A model generated the notes under the pieces. That model was not told the DNA's origin and ran no database searches. It worked only from the letters and a program-made list of their open reading frames with translations. The position numbers and the translations under genes are program-made. From positions 22,453-86,452 of the forward strand of contig NZ_JBLXDO010000017.1 of NCBI RefSeq assembly GCF_048263965.1: DNA of 64,000 bases, in the 5' to 3' direction. The stretch's first letter is position 1. Each line of letters begins with the position of its first letter. This DNA is from Ferrimonas sp048263965 (lineage in GTDB: Bacteria; Pseudomonadota; Gammaproteobacteria; Enterobacterales; Shewanellaceae). Shown one piece after another: positions 8,701 to 16,743 of the stretch.

Positions 8701-9387
8701 TTAGTTCAGGGCAAAACGGACCGGAATACGGACGCGGGACGATTGCCCCTGGCTGCCTTGGGTCAGGGGGGCGAACTCCCAGCTTTTCACCGCCGCCAGT
8801 GCTGCCCGGTCCAGACTGGAGTGACCGCTGCTCTCCAGAAGCTCCAGTTTTATCTGGTCGCCCAACTCGTTGAGCCACACCTCAACCAGAGCCACGCCCT
8901 GCTGGCCGCGCCTCTTGGCCATTTTGGGGTAGCGCGGTGGGTTCGGCGGGGTGCGAAACGCCGGTTGAGTCACCAGTTCCGGCAGTTGCTTGGCTCCCTG
9001 GCGGGCGGCAACGGGCTGGGCGGCTTCACTGGGGGCCTTGTTCATCGGCTTGGGTTCAGCCTTGGGCTCGGCTTGGGGTTCGGGTTTTGTCTGTGGCTTT
9101 GGATCGGGTCTGGGGGCCAACTCAGGCATAGGCTTCTGTATGGGTTGAGGCTTGGGTTTTGGCTTCGGCTCCGGCTTGGGTTTAGGTTCGGGCTTCTCCT
9201 CTTTTTGTGGCTCGGGCTTGGACTGTGCCGGTGCCGCATTGACCGCGGTGGCCAGGGAGAGGCTGACCGCCGTAGTGACCTGGCCGGACTGCAGCAGAGG
9301 CTGGGGTTCCTGAGCCATGGCGCCCAGGAATGAGCCCTGTATCAGCAGTGCGGCGGCGGTGGCCACCAGGTAGCGGTTCGGTGTCAC
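8701..9387 (-). CDS. tonB: TonB energy transducer
   Basis: I chose the GTG at 9387 (228 aa). It places an AGGA Shine-Dalgarno about 8 bases upstream and begins directly with the membrane anchor (YLVATAAALLIQGSFLGAM). The longer reading from 9507 would run through the Fur-box-like site. Residues 60-130 are a Pro-Lys/Pro-Glu rich spacer (EPKPKPEPKPKPKPQP) that spans the periplasm. The C-terminal 80 residues are the TonB domain (PPRYPKMAKRRGQQGVALVE, then SSGHSSLDRAALAAVKSWEF). It heads the haem-transport operon. Confidence 0.9.
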   Translation of the reverse strand: MTPNRYLVATAAALLIQGSFLGAMAQEPQPLLQSGQVTTAVSLSLATAVNAAPAQSKPEPQKEEKPEPKPKPEPKPKPKPQPIQKPMPELAPRPDPKPQTKPEPQAEPKAEPKPMNKAPSEAAQPVAARQGAKQLPELVTQPAFRTPPNPPRYPKMAKRRGQQGVALVEVWLNELGDQIKLELLESSGHSSLDRAALAAVKSWEFAPLTQGSQGQSSRVRIPVRFALN

Positions 9388-9443
9388 TGGGTTAGTCCTG
9401 GGATCTGTGGTTGATGCCAAGATGATAGAACGCCAGTTACTGA

Positions 9444-9474
9444 AAGTGCAAATAAAAATGATTCGCATTTGATC
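9444..9474. promoter_or_regulatory. Probable Fur box between tonB and hutW
   Basis: The stretch AATAAAAATGATTCGCATTT (9451-9470) reads on the minus strand as AAATGCGAATCATTTTTATT, close to the Fur consensus (GATAATGATAATCATTATC) and to the AATGCGAATCATT cores seen at iron-repressed genes. It lies about 60 bases upstream of the tonB GTG and 125 bases upstream of the hutW ATG, in the only gap between the two divergent haem operons. Iron-Fur repression of both is inferred. Confidence 0.65.
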
Positions 9475-9594
9475 TTGGTTTGGGTTTGGGATAAAGTGCC
9501 TGGACAATGAATCACCCGGCCTTACAAAAGTTAATTAACACAAGTGGTTAGTTAACTTTTTGGCCGTGCGACCGTCTGGATATCGACTCCGGGA

Positions 9595-10947
9595 GTGAAG
9601 ATGACCCATACCCCGACCATGGACGACCAGATGACCGGCAAGGACACGCCGGACCCCCTGAAGTTTGCCTTTGAGCAGAAACGCGGTGCCCATGCCGGGG
9701 GCGGCGGCCGGCCACCTGTGGCTGCGGACCAGGTGCAAGCCACACTGAACAGACTGTTGGCCCAGGAAGCCACTCCAGGCAAGCGGCGCTTGCTCTACCT
9801 CCACGTCCCCTTCTGTCGGGTACGTTGCACTTTTTGCAGCTTCTTTCAGTATGCCGCCAGCAGAAAGCTGGTGGATGAGTATTTTGGTCACCTGCTGGCC
9901 GAGATTCGGCGCAAGGGTGAGACCCCTTATGCCCAGAGCGCCCCCTTCCACGCGGTCTACATCGGCGGCGGAACCCCGACGGACCTGTCTGGCGATCAGA
10001 TTCATGAACTGGGGCAGGCTCTGAGAGAGAGTTTTCCCCTGACACCGGATTGTGAGCTGACCCTTGAAGGGCGCATAAACCGATTCGATGACGCCAAGTT
10101 CCAGGGCGCCCTGGATGGGGGATTCAACCGGTTCTCCTTTGGCGTGCAGAGTTTCAATACCCAGGTACGACGTGCCGCCAAGCGTCTCGATGACCGGGAT
10201 CAGGTGATGGGGCGCCTGAAAGAGCTGGTCGCCGCGGACCAAGCCCCTGTGGTCATTGACCTGTTGTTTGGCCTGCCTTATCAGACTCCGTCAATCTGGC
10301 AGCAGGATCTGGAGGATATGCTGGAGTGCGGGGTCAGCGGCGTTGACCTCTACCAGCTTATCGATCTCAGCGGTACCTCCATGTTGGAGCAGTGTGAAAA
10401 GGGCACCGCTCCGCCGCCGGCGGACACTCCCACCAAGGCGATGATGTACCGGATGGGAGATGAGTTTATGGATCGCCACCAGCTGCGTCGGCTCAGTTGC
10501 TGCCACTGGTCCTCGGATAACCGGGAGCGCAGTCTCTACAACTCCATGGTCAAGTCCGGTGCGGAGATTCTGCCTCTGGGAGCCGGGGCCGGCGGTAACC
10601 TCGGGGGCTATGCCCTGATGCAGCCCAGAGACCTCGAGGCCTATCAGAGGGCCATTACAGACAAGGAATGGCCGGTGATGATGCTGTTGCCCAAAGGCGA
10701 GGAGGGCGTCAAGGCGGCCCTGGTGGGTGCCTGCGATAAGGGCTTCATCCACCGAAGCCTGTTGGGAGAACCGCTGTATCAACACGCCATGCCCCTGTTC
10801 AAAGCCTGGGAGAAGCGCGGCCTGGCCAAGGTCAGCTCCGATGCGGTGACCTTTACCCTGGCGGGACGGTTCTGGCAGGTCAACCTGTGCAACGGCCTGC
10901 TCAGCTATATGAATTCCAACCCTATGACAATGGAGAAGATTGCATGA
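9595..10947 (+). CDS. hutW: Anaerobic haem-degrading radical SAM methyltransferase, HutW/ChuW family
   Basis: A 450-residue HemN-like radical SAM protein. The cluster-binding motif CRVRCTFC (Cys 74, 78, 81) follows LLYLHVPF, and the SAM-binding IGGGTPTDLSG lies near residue 125. ChuW/HutW proteins open the haem ring without oxygen, releasing iron. The next two genes, hutX and hutZ, are its constant partners, and the start of hutX overlaps the stop by 4 bases. Coproporphyrinogen dehydrogenase HemN is the main alternative, but the operon settles it. The ATG at 9601 could serve as an in-frame alternative start. Confidence 0.92.
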   Translation: MKMTHTPTMDDQMTGKDTPDPLKFAFEQKRGAHAGGGGRPPVAADQVQATLNRLLAQEATPGKRRLLYLHVPFCRVRCTFCSFFQYAASRKLVDEYFGHLLAEIRRKGETPYAQSAPFHAVYIGGGTPTDLSGDQIHELGQALRESFPLTPDCELTLEGRINRFDDAKFQGALDGGFNRFSFGVQSFNTQVRRAAKRLDDRDQVMGRLKELVAADQAPVVIDLLFGLPYQTPSIWQQDLEDMLECGVSGVDLYQLIDLSGTSMLEQCEKGTAPPPADTPTKAMMYRMGDEFMDRHQLRRLSCCHWSSDNRERSLYNSMVKSGAEILPLGAGAGGNLGGYALMQPRDLEAYQRAITDKEWPVMMLLPKGEEGVKAALVGACDKGFIHRSLLGEPLYQHAMPLFKAWEKRGLAKVSSDAVTFTLAGRFWQVNLCNGLLSYMNSNPMTMEKIA

Positions 10948-11447
10948 ATGATATCGCCCAGGCGGTTGCCCGCAAGATTGAGGAAAACCCCAGCCTGATG
11001 CCCGGTCAGATCGCCTCCGAGCTGGAAGTCAGTGAGTTTGAGGTGGTGGCCGCACTGCCGGAGCCCATGAGTGCTCTGCTGCCGGTGGAGCACCTCGCCA
11101 CCCTGATGGAGTCATTGCCAAACTGGGGCCCCATGACCACCATCGTCAGTGTGGCCGGGTCCATCTTTGAATTTAAGGGGGCCTTTCCCAGGGGTAAGCC
11201 GGGCCATGGCTACTTCAATCTGATCACCAAGGGGGAGGGGCTGCATGGCCACCTGAAACTGGATGCGGTTCAGCATATCGCCCTGGTGAGCAAGCCCTTC
11301 ATGGGCAGTGAGAGTCACAGCATTCAGTTTTTTGATGCCCAGGGGGCCATCATCTTCAAGATTTACCTCGGCCGGGACAGTAAGCGGGTGCTGCTGGCCG
11401 ACCAGGTGGAGCGGTTCAGCGAACTGCGTCGTACTCTGGCTAGCTGA
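10944..11447 (+). CDS. hutX: Haem utilisation cytosolic carrier protein HutX
   Basis: The ATG at 10944 overlaps the hutW TGA (ATGA) and gives a 167-residue protein; the longer frame from 10887 lies inside hutW. The N-terminus has a small helix-turn-helix-like segment (IASELEVSEFEVVAALPE), as in HutX proteins. The body has the ChuX/HutX fold pattern, with VSVAGSIFEFKGAFPRGK near residues 70-90 and FFDAQGAIIFKIYLGRD near 135. HutX is known to hand haem to HutZ. Confidence 0.9.
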   Translation: MNDIAQAVARKIEENPSLMPGQIASELEVSEFEVVAALPEPMSALLPVEHLATLMESLPNWGPMTTIVSVAGSIFEFKGAFPRGKPGHGYFNLITKGEGLHGHLKLDAVQHIALVSKPFMGSESHSIQFFDAQGAIIFKIYLGRDSKRVLLADQVERFSELRRTLAS

Positions 11448-11485
11448 GCCAGCAACACAAAGACAAATAAGGGAAGAACAAACAG

Positions 11486-12022
11486 ATGGACAACCAGAAA
11501 GATCAGAGACTGAGAGAGCGCTTGCTCCCCGAGATTGAGGAGTTCAAGACCAAGGCCCAGACCCTGATGCTGGCGACCCTGGACAGGGAGGGGGTGCCCA
11601 ATGTCAGCTACGCCCCCTTCGCTCAGGGGGCTGAGGGGTTCTATATCCTGATCAGCGATATGGCCCGTCATGGCATGAACCTCAAGGTGAACAAGGCCCT
11701 GTCGGTGATGCTGGTTCAGGATGAGTCTGAAGCCAAGACGGTATTCGCCCGCAAGCGGTTGACCTTCGATGTTCAGGCGCAGCATGTTGCCCGGGAGAGC
11801 GAGGGCTTTGCGGCGGGCATTGCCGCCCTGGAATCCCGCTTCGGGGACATGGCCGAGAACCTTTCCAAGCTGGCAGATTTCAACCTCTACTGCTTACGGC
11901 CAAGCAAGGGGTTGTTTGTCAAAGGCTTTGGCCAGGCGTTCGCCATCGGTGGCGATGACCTGAATCAGGTGAGCTGGATGATCGGCGACGGCAAGGGACA
12001 CGGCCACGCCAGAACGGCCTAA
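11486..12022 (+). CDS. hutZ: Haem-degrading protein HutZ (split-barrel HugZ family)
   Basis: A 178-residue protein of the pyridoxamine-phosphate-oxidase-like split-barrel fold. It carries the usual N-terminal segment (TLMLATLDREGVPNVSYAPF) and a His-rich C-terminus (GKGHGHARTA); the haem-ligand histidine of Vibrio HutZ lies in the same C-terminal region. HutZ degrades haem with HutX as donor, complementing the anaerobic enzyme HutW. It sits 38 bases after hutX and is followed by a terminator. Confidence 0.9.
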   Translation: MDNQKDQRLRERLLPEIEEFKTKAQTLMLATLDREGVPNVSYAPFAQGAEGFYILISDMARHGMNLKVNKALSVMLVQDESEAKTVFARKRLTFDVQAQHVARESEGFAAGIAALESRFGDMAENLSKLADFNLYCLRPSKGLFVKGFGQAFAIGGDDLNQVSWMIGDGKGHGHARTA

Positions 12023-12070
12023 CAACCTGATTTATTGAGATCCCCTTTCGGGACCGTTTTTGTTTATGAT

Positions 12071-12100
12071 GGGTGACACTCTGTGTCACCCGATTTTTTT
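12071..12100 (+). terminator. Rho-independent terminator after hutWXZ
   Basis: An 8-bp stem GGGTGACA/TGTCACCC with a CTCTG loop is followed by GA and seven T. It lies inside the N-terminal extension that the longest reading of the next ABC transporter would need, which argues that the ABC gene starts after it. Confidence 0.85.
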
Positions 12101-12116
12101 GGAGACTCACCCGTCG

Positions 12117-13865
12117 ATGAAGCGCGCCCCCCTCACCTCAGTCGTACCCTGGATCTTGTCACTGCTTAAACCCTATCGGGGGCGGGTGATTGCCGCCTGT
12201 GTGGCGCTCGCGGTGGGCTCCCTCAGCTGGCTGGCTTTGGGGCAGGGGGTGAAGATGCTGGTGGATGAGGGGTTCCTGTCGGACAACAGCCAACGTCTCA
12301 ATCAGATTATGCTGGTGGTGCTGGGGATCAATCTGCTGGGGGCCCTAGCGGCGTTTTGTCGCTTCTACCTGATGTCCTGGCTGGGGGAGCGGGTCAGCGC
12401 CGATATCCGCCGCACTGTCTACAACCACCTGTTGACCCTCTCTCCAGGTTTCTATGAGTCCACCCGCACCGGGGAGGTGATCTCCCGCTTTACCAGTGAC
12501 ACCACGGTGATTCAGACCGTGGTGGGGATGAGCCTTTCCATGGCGCTGCGCTCCAGCGTCACCCTGGTGGGGGGCCTGCTGATGATGCTGGTGACCAGCC
12601 CGATGATGACCCTGTACACCGCGGTGGCCGTGCCCCTGGTGCTGGTGCCCATTCGGGTACTGGGCGCCAAGGTGAGAATATACGCCAAGGCGAGCCAGGA
12701 CAGGGTGGCGGACATCGGCGCCTACGTGGATGAAACCCTCCATGAGATCCATACGGTGCAATCCTATACCCACGAGGCGGTGGACAGGGGCAACTTCAAC
12801 GAGCGAGTGGAAGCGGTGATCGAGGCCGCCGCCAATCGCATCCGTCACCGTGGCCTGTTGATCGCCCTGGTGATGGGACTCAGTGTCGGCGCCATCACCC
12901 TGGTCGCCTGGCTGGGGGCCCTGGAGGTGCTCGGTGGCGGCATGAGTGCCGGTGAACTGACCGCCTTCCTGTTCTATGCGGTGATGGTGGCCGGTGCGGT
13001 GGCCACGGTGTCTGAAGTGATCGGTGAGGTGCAGCGCGCCGCGGGGGCGACAGAACGACTGCTGGAGCTGCTCAGCACCCAGCCAGAGATCCGGGCTCCG
13101 GAATCACCTCTGGCCTTGCCTTCGCCTGTGCGTGGCGAGCTGATCCTGGAGAATCTTTTCTTTGCCTACCCCAGTGCCCCGGACAAAGCGGTCCTCGAAG
13201 AGCTGAATCTGACCCTTAATCCCGGTGAACGGGTGGCCCTGGTGGGCCCCAGTGGCGCCGGCAAGTCCACCCTGTTTCAGCTGTTGCAACAGTTCTATCT
13301 GCCACAGCAGGGTAGGGTACTGCTTGATGGGACAGACCTGACTTCACTGGACCCTCTGGAGATTCGCCGTCAGTTCGCCCTGGTGCCCCAGGAGTCGGTG
13401 ATCTTTGCCAGCAGCGCGCTGGAAAATGTGCGCTACGGTCGACCCGGTGCCTCCCTGGAGGAGGTGAAGCAGGCCTGCCGTGCGGCCCGGGCCCATGAGT
13501 TTATCGAGGCTCTGCCTCAGGGGTATGACACCAACCTGGGGGAGCGCGGGGTGCGTCTCTCCGGCGGTCAGAAGCAGCGCATCGCCATTGCCCGGGCCCT
13601 GTTGGCGGACCGGCCGGTACTGCTGCTGGATGAGGCCACCAGTGCCCTGGATGCCGCCAGTGAACAGCAGGTGAAGCTGGCCCTGGACGAGCTGATGCGG
13701 GGCAAGACCACGGTGATCATCGCTCACCGCCTGGCCACCGTGGTCAATGCGGACCGGATTGTGGTGATGGAGCAGGGGAGAATCATCGCCATGGGTACCC
13801 ACAGCGAGCTGGTGGCCAGAAACGCCCTCTACAAGGAGTTGGCGGACCTGCAACTGGTGAGTTGA
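12117..13865 (+). CDS. ABC exporter, fused permease and ATPase (MsbA-like)
   Basis: A 582-residue half-transporter: an N-terminal six-helix type 1 exporter domain (about residues 15-310) and a C-terminal ATPase with Walker A GPSGAGKST, signature LSGGQKQR, Walker B VLLLDEAT and the switch His in IIAHRLAT. I chose the ATG at 12117 (MKRAPLTSVVPWI) rather than 12060, because the hutZ terminator occupies 12071-12100; a GGAG lies 12 bases upstream. MsbA-like proteins flip lipids or expel drugs; nothing nearby names the substrate. Confidence 0.88.
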   Translation: MKRAPLTSVVPWILSLLKPYRGRVIAACVALAVGSLSWLALGQGVKMLVDEGFLSDNSQRLNQIMLVVLGINLLGALAAFCRFYLMSWLGERVSADIRRTVYNHLLTLSPGFYESTRTGEVISRFTSDTTVIQTVVGMSLSMALRSSVTLVGGLLMMLVTSPMMTLYTAVAVPLVLVPIRVLGAKVRIYAKASQDRVADIGAYVDETLHEIHTVQSYTHEAVDRGNFNERVEAVIEAAANRIRHRGLLIALVMGLSVGAITLVAWLGALEVLGGGMSAGELTAFLFYAVMVAGAVATVSEVIGEVQRAAGATERLLELLSTQPEIRAPESPLALPSPVRGELILENLFFAYPSAPDKAVLEELNLTLNPGERVALVGPSGAGKSTLFQLLQQFYLPQQGRVLLDGTDLTSLDPLEIRRQFALVPQESVIFASSALENVRYGRPGASLEEVKQACRAARAHEFIEALPQGYDTNLGERGVRLSGGQKQRIAIARALLADRPVLLLDEATSALDAASEQQVKLALDELMRGKTTVIIAHRLATVVNADRIVVMEQGRIIAMGTHSELVARNALYKELADLQLVS

Positions 13866-13979
13866 GGCTGTATCTGACCCAGATTGCCCGAGATTTTGTT
13901 GGCAGCTTGATCCACCGCACCGTCAGCTACCGTCCCGGCGCGGCATAATGGTTCCTTTTGAATGCTACTGAGAGCCACC

Positions 13980-15197
13980 ATGGACAAGCTGCTAGATCGC
14001 TTTCTTCACTACGTAACCTTTGATACCCAGGCGGACGCCGAGTCCAGCACCCTGCCCAGCACTCCGGGACAGCTGGTGCTGGCTCGTGCCCTGTTTGATG
14101 AACTCACCAACCTGGGGTTTGCGGACGTCTCTCTGGATGACAACGGCTATGTGATGGCCACCCTGCCTGCCAACAGCCAGCGTGAGCTGCCGACCATCGG
14201 CTTTATCGCTCACATGGATACCGCCCCGGATGCGTCAGGTAAGGATGTACGGCCGCAGATCATCCGTGATTACGATGGTGGTGTGGTGGCCCTGGGCGAC
14301 AAGGGGGAGAAGCTGGATCCGGCCCAGTATCCGGCGCTGAACAGCCTGAAGGGTAAAACCCTGATCACCACCGACGGTTCCACCCTGCTGGGGGCGGACA
14401 ACAAGGCGGGCATTGCCGAGATCATCACCGCCATGATGGTGCTCAAGGCCAACCCGCAGATTGAGCACGGACCCATACGCATCGGCTTTACCCCGGATGA
14501 GGAGATTGGTCTGGGGGCCAGTGAGTTCGATGTGGCCAAGTTTGGTGCCCAGTGGGCCTATACCATAGATGGCGGTCCTGTGGGTGAGCTGGAGTATGAG
14601 AACTTCAATGCCGCCAGCGCCACCCTGGTGTTCAGCGGCAACTCGGTGCATCCCGGCAGTGCCAAAAACAAACTGGTCAACGCCCTGTCCCTGGCCACCG
14701 GGTTCCATCAGCAGATGCCCAGCAGTGAGACGCCGGAGCATACCGAAGGCTATGAGGGGTTCTACCACCTGGTGGGGATCAAGGGGGGCACCGCCGAGGC
14801 CAGCCTGCACTACATCGTCCGTGATTTCTGCCTCGACTCCCTGGCCCGTCGCCGTGTCTATCTGCAGGCTCAGGCCGATGCCTTCACCCGGTCGGGCAAG
14901 CCCTGCGAGCTGCAGTGGACCGATGGCTATCGCAACATGAGGGAGCAGGTGGAGCCTCATCCGCACATCATTGAGCTGGCCAGGGAGGCGATGCTGGAGT
15001 GCGGTGTTGAGCCGGACATCAAGCCTATTCGCGGCGGAACCGATGGGGCGGTACTTTCCTATAAAGGACTGCCTTGTCCTAATATCTTTACTGGGGGCTA
15101 CAACTTCCACGGAAAGCATGAGTTCATCACCCTGGAGGGGATGGAGCAGGCAGTGGCGGTGATCGTCAAGCTGTGTCAGCTGACGGCGGCCCGCTGA
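13980..15197 (+). CDS. pepT: Peptidase T (aminotripeptidase)
   Basis: A 405-residue cytosolic zinc M20 peptidase that removes N-terminal residues from tripeptides. Metal and catalytic motifs are present: HMDTAPDASG near residue 80, GADNKAGIAEI with the bridging Asp near 140, DEEIGLGA with the catalytic Glu near 175, and FHGKHEF with the last His near 380. The length is close to the 408 residues of E. coli PepT. The ATG at 13980 matches the family N-terminus (MDKLLDRFLHYVTFDTQA); the ATG 18 bases upstream adds an unneeded MLLRAT. Confidence 0.94.
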   Translation: MDKLLDRFLHYVTFDTQADAESSTLPSTPGQLVLARALFDELTNLGFADVSLDDNGYVMATLPANSQRELPTIGFIAHMDTAPDASGKDVRPQIIRDYDGGVVALGDKGEKLDPAQYPALNSLKGKTLITTDGSTLLGADNKAGIAEIITAMMVLKANPQIEHGPIRIGFTPDEEIGLGASEFDVAKFGAQWAYTIDGGPVGELEYENFNAASATLVFSGNSVHPGSAKNKLVNALSLATGFHQQMPSSETPEHTEGYEGFYHLVGIKGGTAEASLHYIVRDFCLDSLARRRVYLQAQADAFTRSGKPCELQWTDGYRNMREQVEPHPHIIELAREAMLECGVEPDIKPIRGGTDGAVLSYKGLPCPNIFTGGYNFHGKHEFITLEGMEQAVAVIVKLCQLTAAR

Positions 15198-15232
15198 TCG
15201 AGAGCGGGGCCGGGCCCTGCCATGGAGCATCT

Positions 15233-15571
15233 ATGATTGCGGTGATACTGGAGATCTACCCCACACAATCCGGCAAGGAGGCGTTTACGGCCCTGGCGGA
15301 GCGGTTGCTGGTGATGATCAGTGGTCACCGGGGGCTGGTGTCCATCGAGCGGTTTCAAAGCCTGATGGATGAGCACAAGCTGCTCAGCCTCTCTTTCTGG
15401 CTGACCCGTGAAGATGTCCAGCAGTGGCATCGTCATCTGCAACAGGAGTTGTCACAGGATCCCGCAGCCAAGGCCCTGATTCGCCACTATCGAGTGCGCA
15501 CCGCTCTGGTGGAGCGGGATCATGCCGGTGACCACCGCCATATAGATGCCTACTTTGACCATCTGGCCTGA
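15233..15571 (+). CDS. Antibiotic biosynthesis monooxygenase (ABM) domain protein
   Basis: A 112-residue protein with the ABM/dimeric alpha-beta barrel pattern: MIAVILEIYPTQSGKEAF at the start, then GHRGLVSIERFQSL and LLSLSFWLTREDVQQWHRH. Such small dimers include quinol monooxygenases and haem-degrading enzymes, and many have no known role. The ATG at 15233 has GGAG 5 bases upstream; the open frame from 15173 overlaps pepT and is not favoured. It follows pepT by 35 bases and may be cotranscribed. Confidence 0.75.
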   Translation: MIAVILEIYPTQSGKEAFTALAERLLVMISGHRGLVSIERFQSLMDEHKLLSLSFWLTREDVQQWHRHLQQELSQDPAAKALIRHYRVRTALVERDHAGDHRHIDAYFDHLA

Positions 15572-15652
15572 AATCAGGTCGCTTTAAGCCCTCCCGGTTT
15601 GCTTCAGGCCAGATCAGCCGTTAGCTTGAGGCCAGAATCTGAGGAGGGCAGC

Positions 15653-16324
15653 ATGTCGCAACAGGGGTTTCAACAAGAGTATCGCCGGGGGATAGCGCCC
15701 GGCTATTCCGGCTACCTTCACGCCACTGCCGTGCTGGCCATTGGGGCTGCTGTCCTGGGATACAGCGCCGTGCAGCTCCAATCTCCCTCTTCCTGGCAGT
15801 GGCTGACCGTGTTGGCGGCATTGCTCATCGGCAACCTGCTCGAGTATGTGGCTCATCGCTGGCTGGGGCATCGCCGAACCCGGCTGTTGCCCCTGTTCTA
15901 CCAGCGTCACAGCGGTGATCATCACAGGTTTTTCACCCATCTGGATATGCTCTGGCAAAGCCACCGTGACTGGCGGGTGGTGCTGTTTCCCCTTTATCTC
16001 ATCCTGTTGGTGATTGTGGCCAACGCTGCTCTGGGGTGGGGCCTGGCTCAGCTGTTTGGGGAGAACCTGGGCTGGTTGTGGTTGATGGGCACGGTATCGG
16101 CCTATCTGCTCTACGAAATCTGTCACTTCACCTGGCACCTTCCGGCCAATCACCCGCTGTTTCGAATCCGAGCGCTGGATGCCATGAGGGAGAGGCACAG
16201 GCTGCACCATCACCCCAAATGGATGAACCGCATCAACTTTAACATCACCTGGCCGCTGACTGACTGGCTGCTGGGAACAGACTCTCCCCGCGAGCCCGGG
16301 GGGCCATCGTCACCAATAGAGTAA
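15653..16324 (+). CDS. Fatty acid hydroxylase / sterol desaturase family membrane protein
   Basis: A 223-residue membrane di-iron enzyme candidate. The His clusters of the family are visible: HRWLGH (near residue 68), HSGDHH (near 86), and RHRLHHH near 182. At least four membrane helices surround them. Members hydroxylate or desaturate lipids, sterols or carotenoids; the substrate here is unknown. GAGGAGG 4-10 bases before the ATG at 15653 supports that start over the open frame at 15599. The next gene follows after 9 bases. Confidence 0.8.
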   Translation: MSQQGFQQEYRRGIAPGYSGYLHATAVLAIGAAVLGYSAVQLQSPSSWQWLTVLAALLIGNLLEYVAHRWLGHRRTRLLPLFYQRHSGDHHRFFTHLDMLWQSHRDWRVVLFPLYLILLVIVANAALGWGLAQLFGENLGWLWLMGTVSAYLLYEICHFTWHLPANHPLFRIRALDAMRERHRLHHHPKWMNRINFNITWPLTDWLLGTDSPREPGGPSSPIE

Positions 16325-16333
16325 GGAGTACTC

Positions 16334-16693
16334 ATGTCTGAAACGGACCTGCACGCCCAGGGCGGCTTCACTGAAAAAGAGGACAGTGCCAAGACCCATG
16401 GGCTGATCGCCTATGGATTGATGCTGGCGGGCGCCTTTACCGGGATTCTGTGGTTGGTGGGGGCCATCTGGGCCATGCTCAAGCGGGCAGACGCCCGGGG
16501 CACCCGCTTCGAGGATCACTACCAGAATATGGTGACCACCTTCTGGTGGGGGTTGGGGCTGGCCCTGTTGGGGGTGGCGTTGATCCCCTTTGGGCTGGGG
16601 TTGCTGGTGCTCTTTGCCATGGGCCTCTGGACCCTGTACCGATTGATAAAGGGGCTGATTCGCCTGATGGACAATCGCAGCTTCCAGAACTAG
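16334..16693 (+). CDS. DUF4870-like small membrane protein
   Basis: A 119-residue protein with three predicted helices: GLIAYGLMLAGAFTGILWLV, TTFWWGLGLALLGVALI and FGLGLLVLFAMGLWTLYRLI. The spacing, the HYQN sequence before helix 2 and the YRLIKGLIRL tail match the DUF4870/Tic20-like family found widely in bacteria, whose role is not established. AAGGAG lies 6 bases before the ATG. It is probably cotranscribed with the hydroxylase-family gene, from which it is separated by 9 bases. Confidence 0.75.
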   Translation: MSETDLHAQGGFTEKEDSAKTHGLIAYGLMLAGAFTGILWLVGAIWAMLKRADARGTRFEDHYQNMVTTFWWGLGLALLGVALIPFGLGLLVLFAMGLWTLYRLIKGLIRLMDNRSFQN

Positions 16694-16743
16694 GTCAACA
16701 GGTCGTTAGGACAGGAGGGAAGCTTAAAGCTGGTGCCGCCAGC

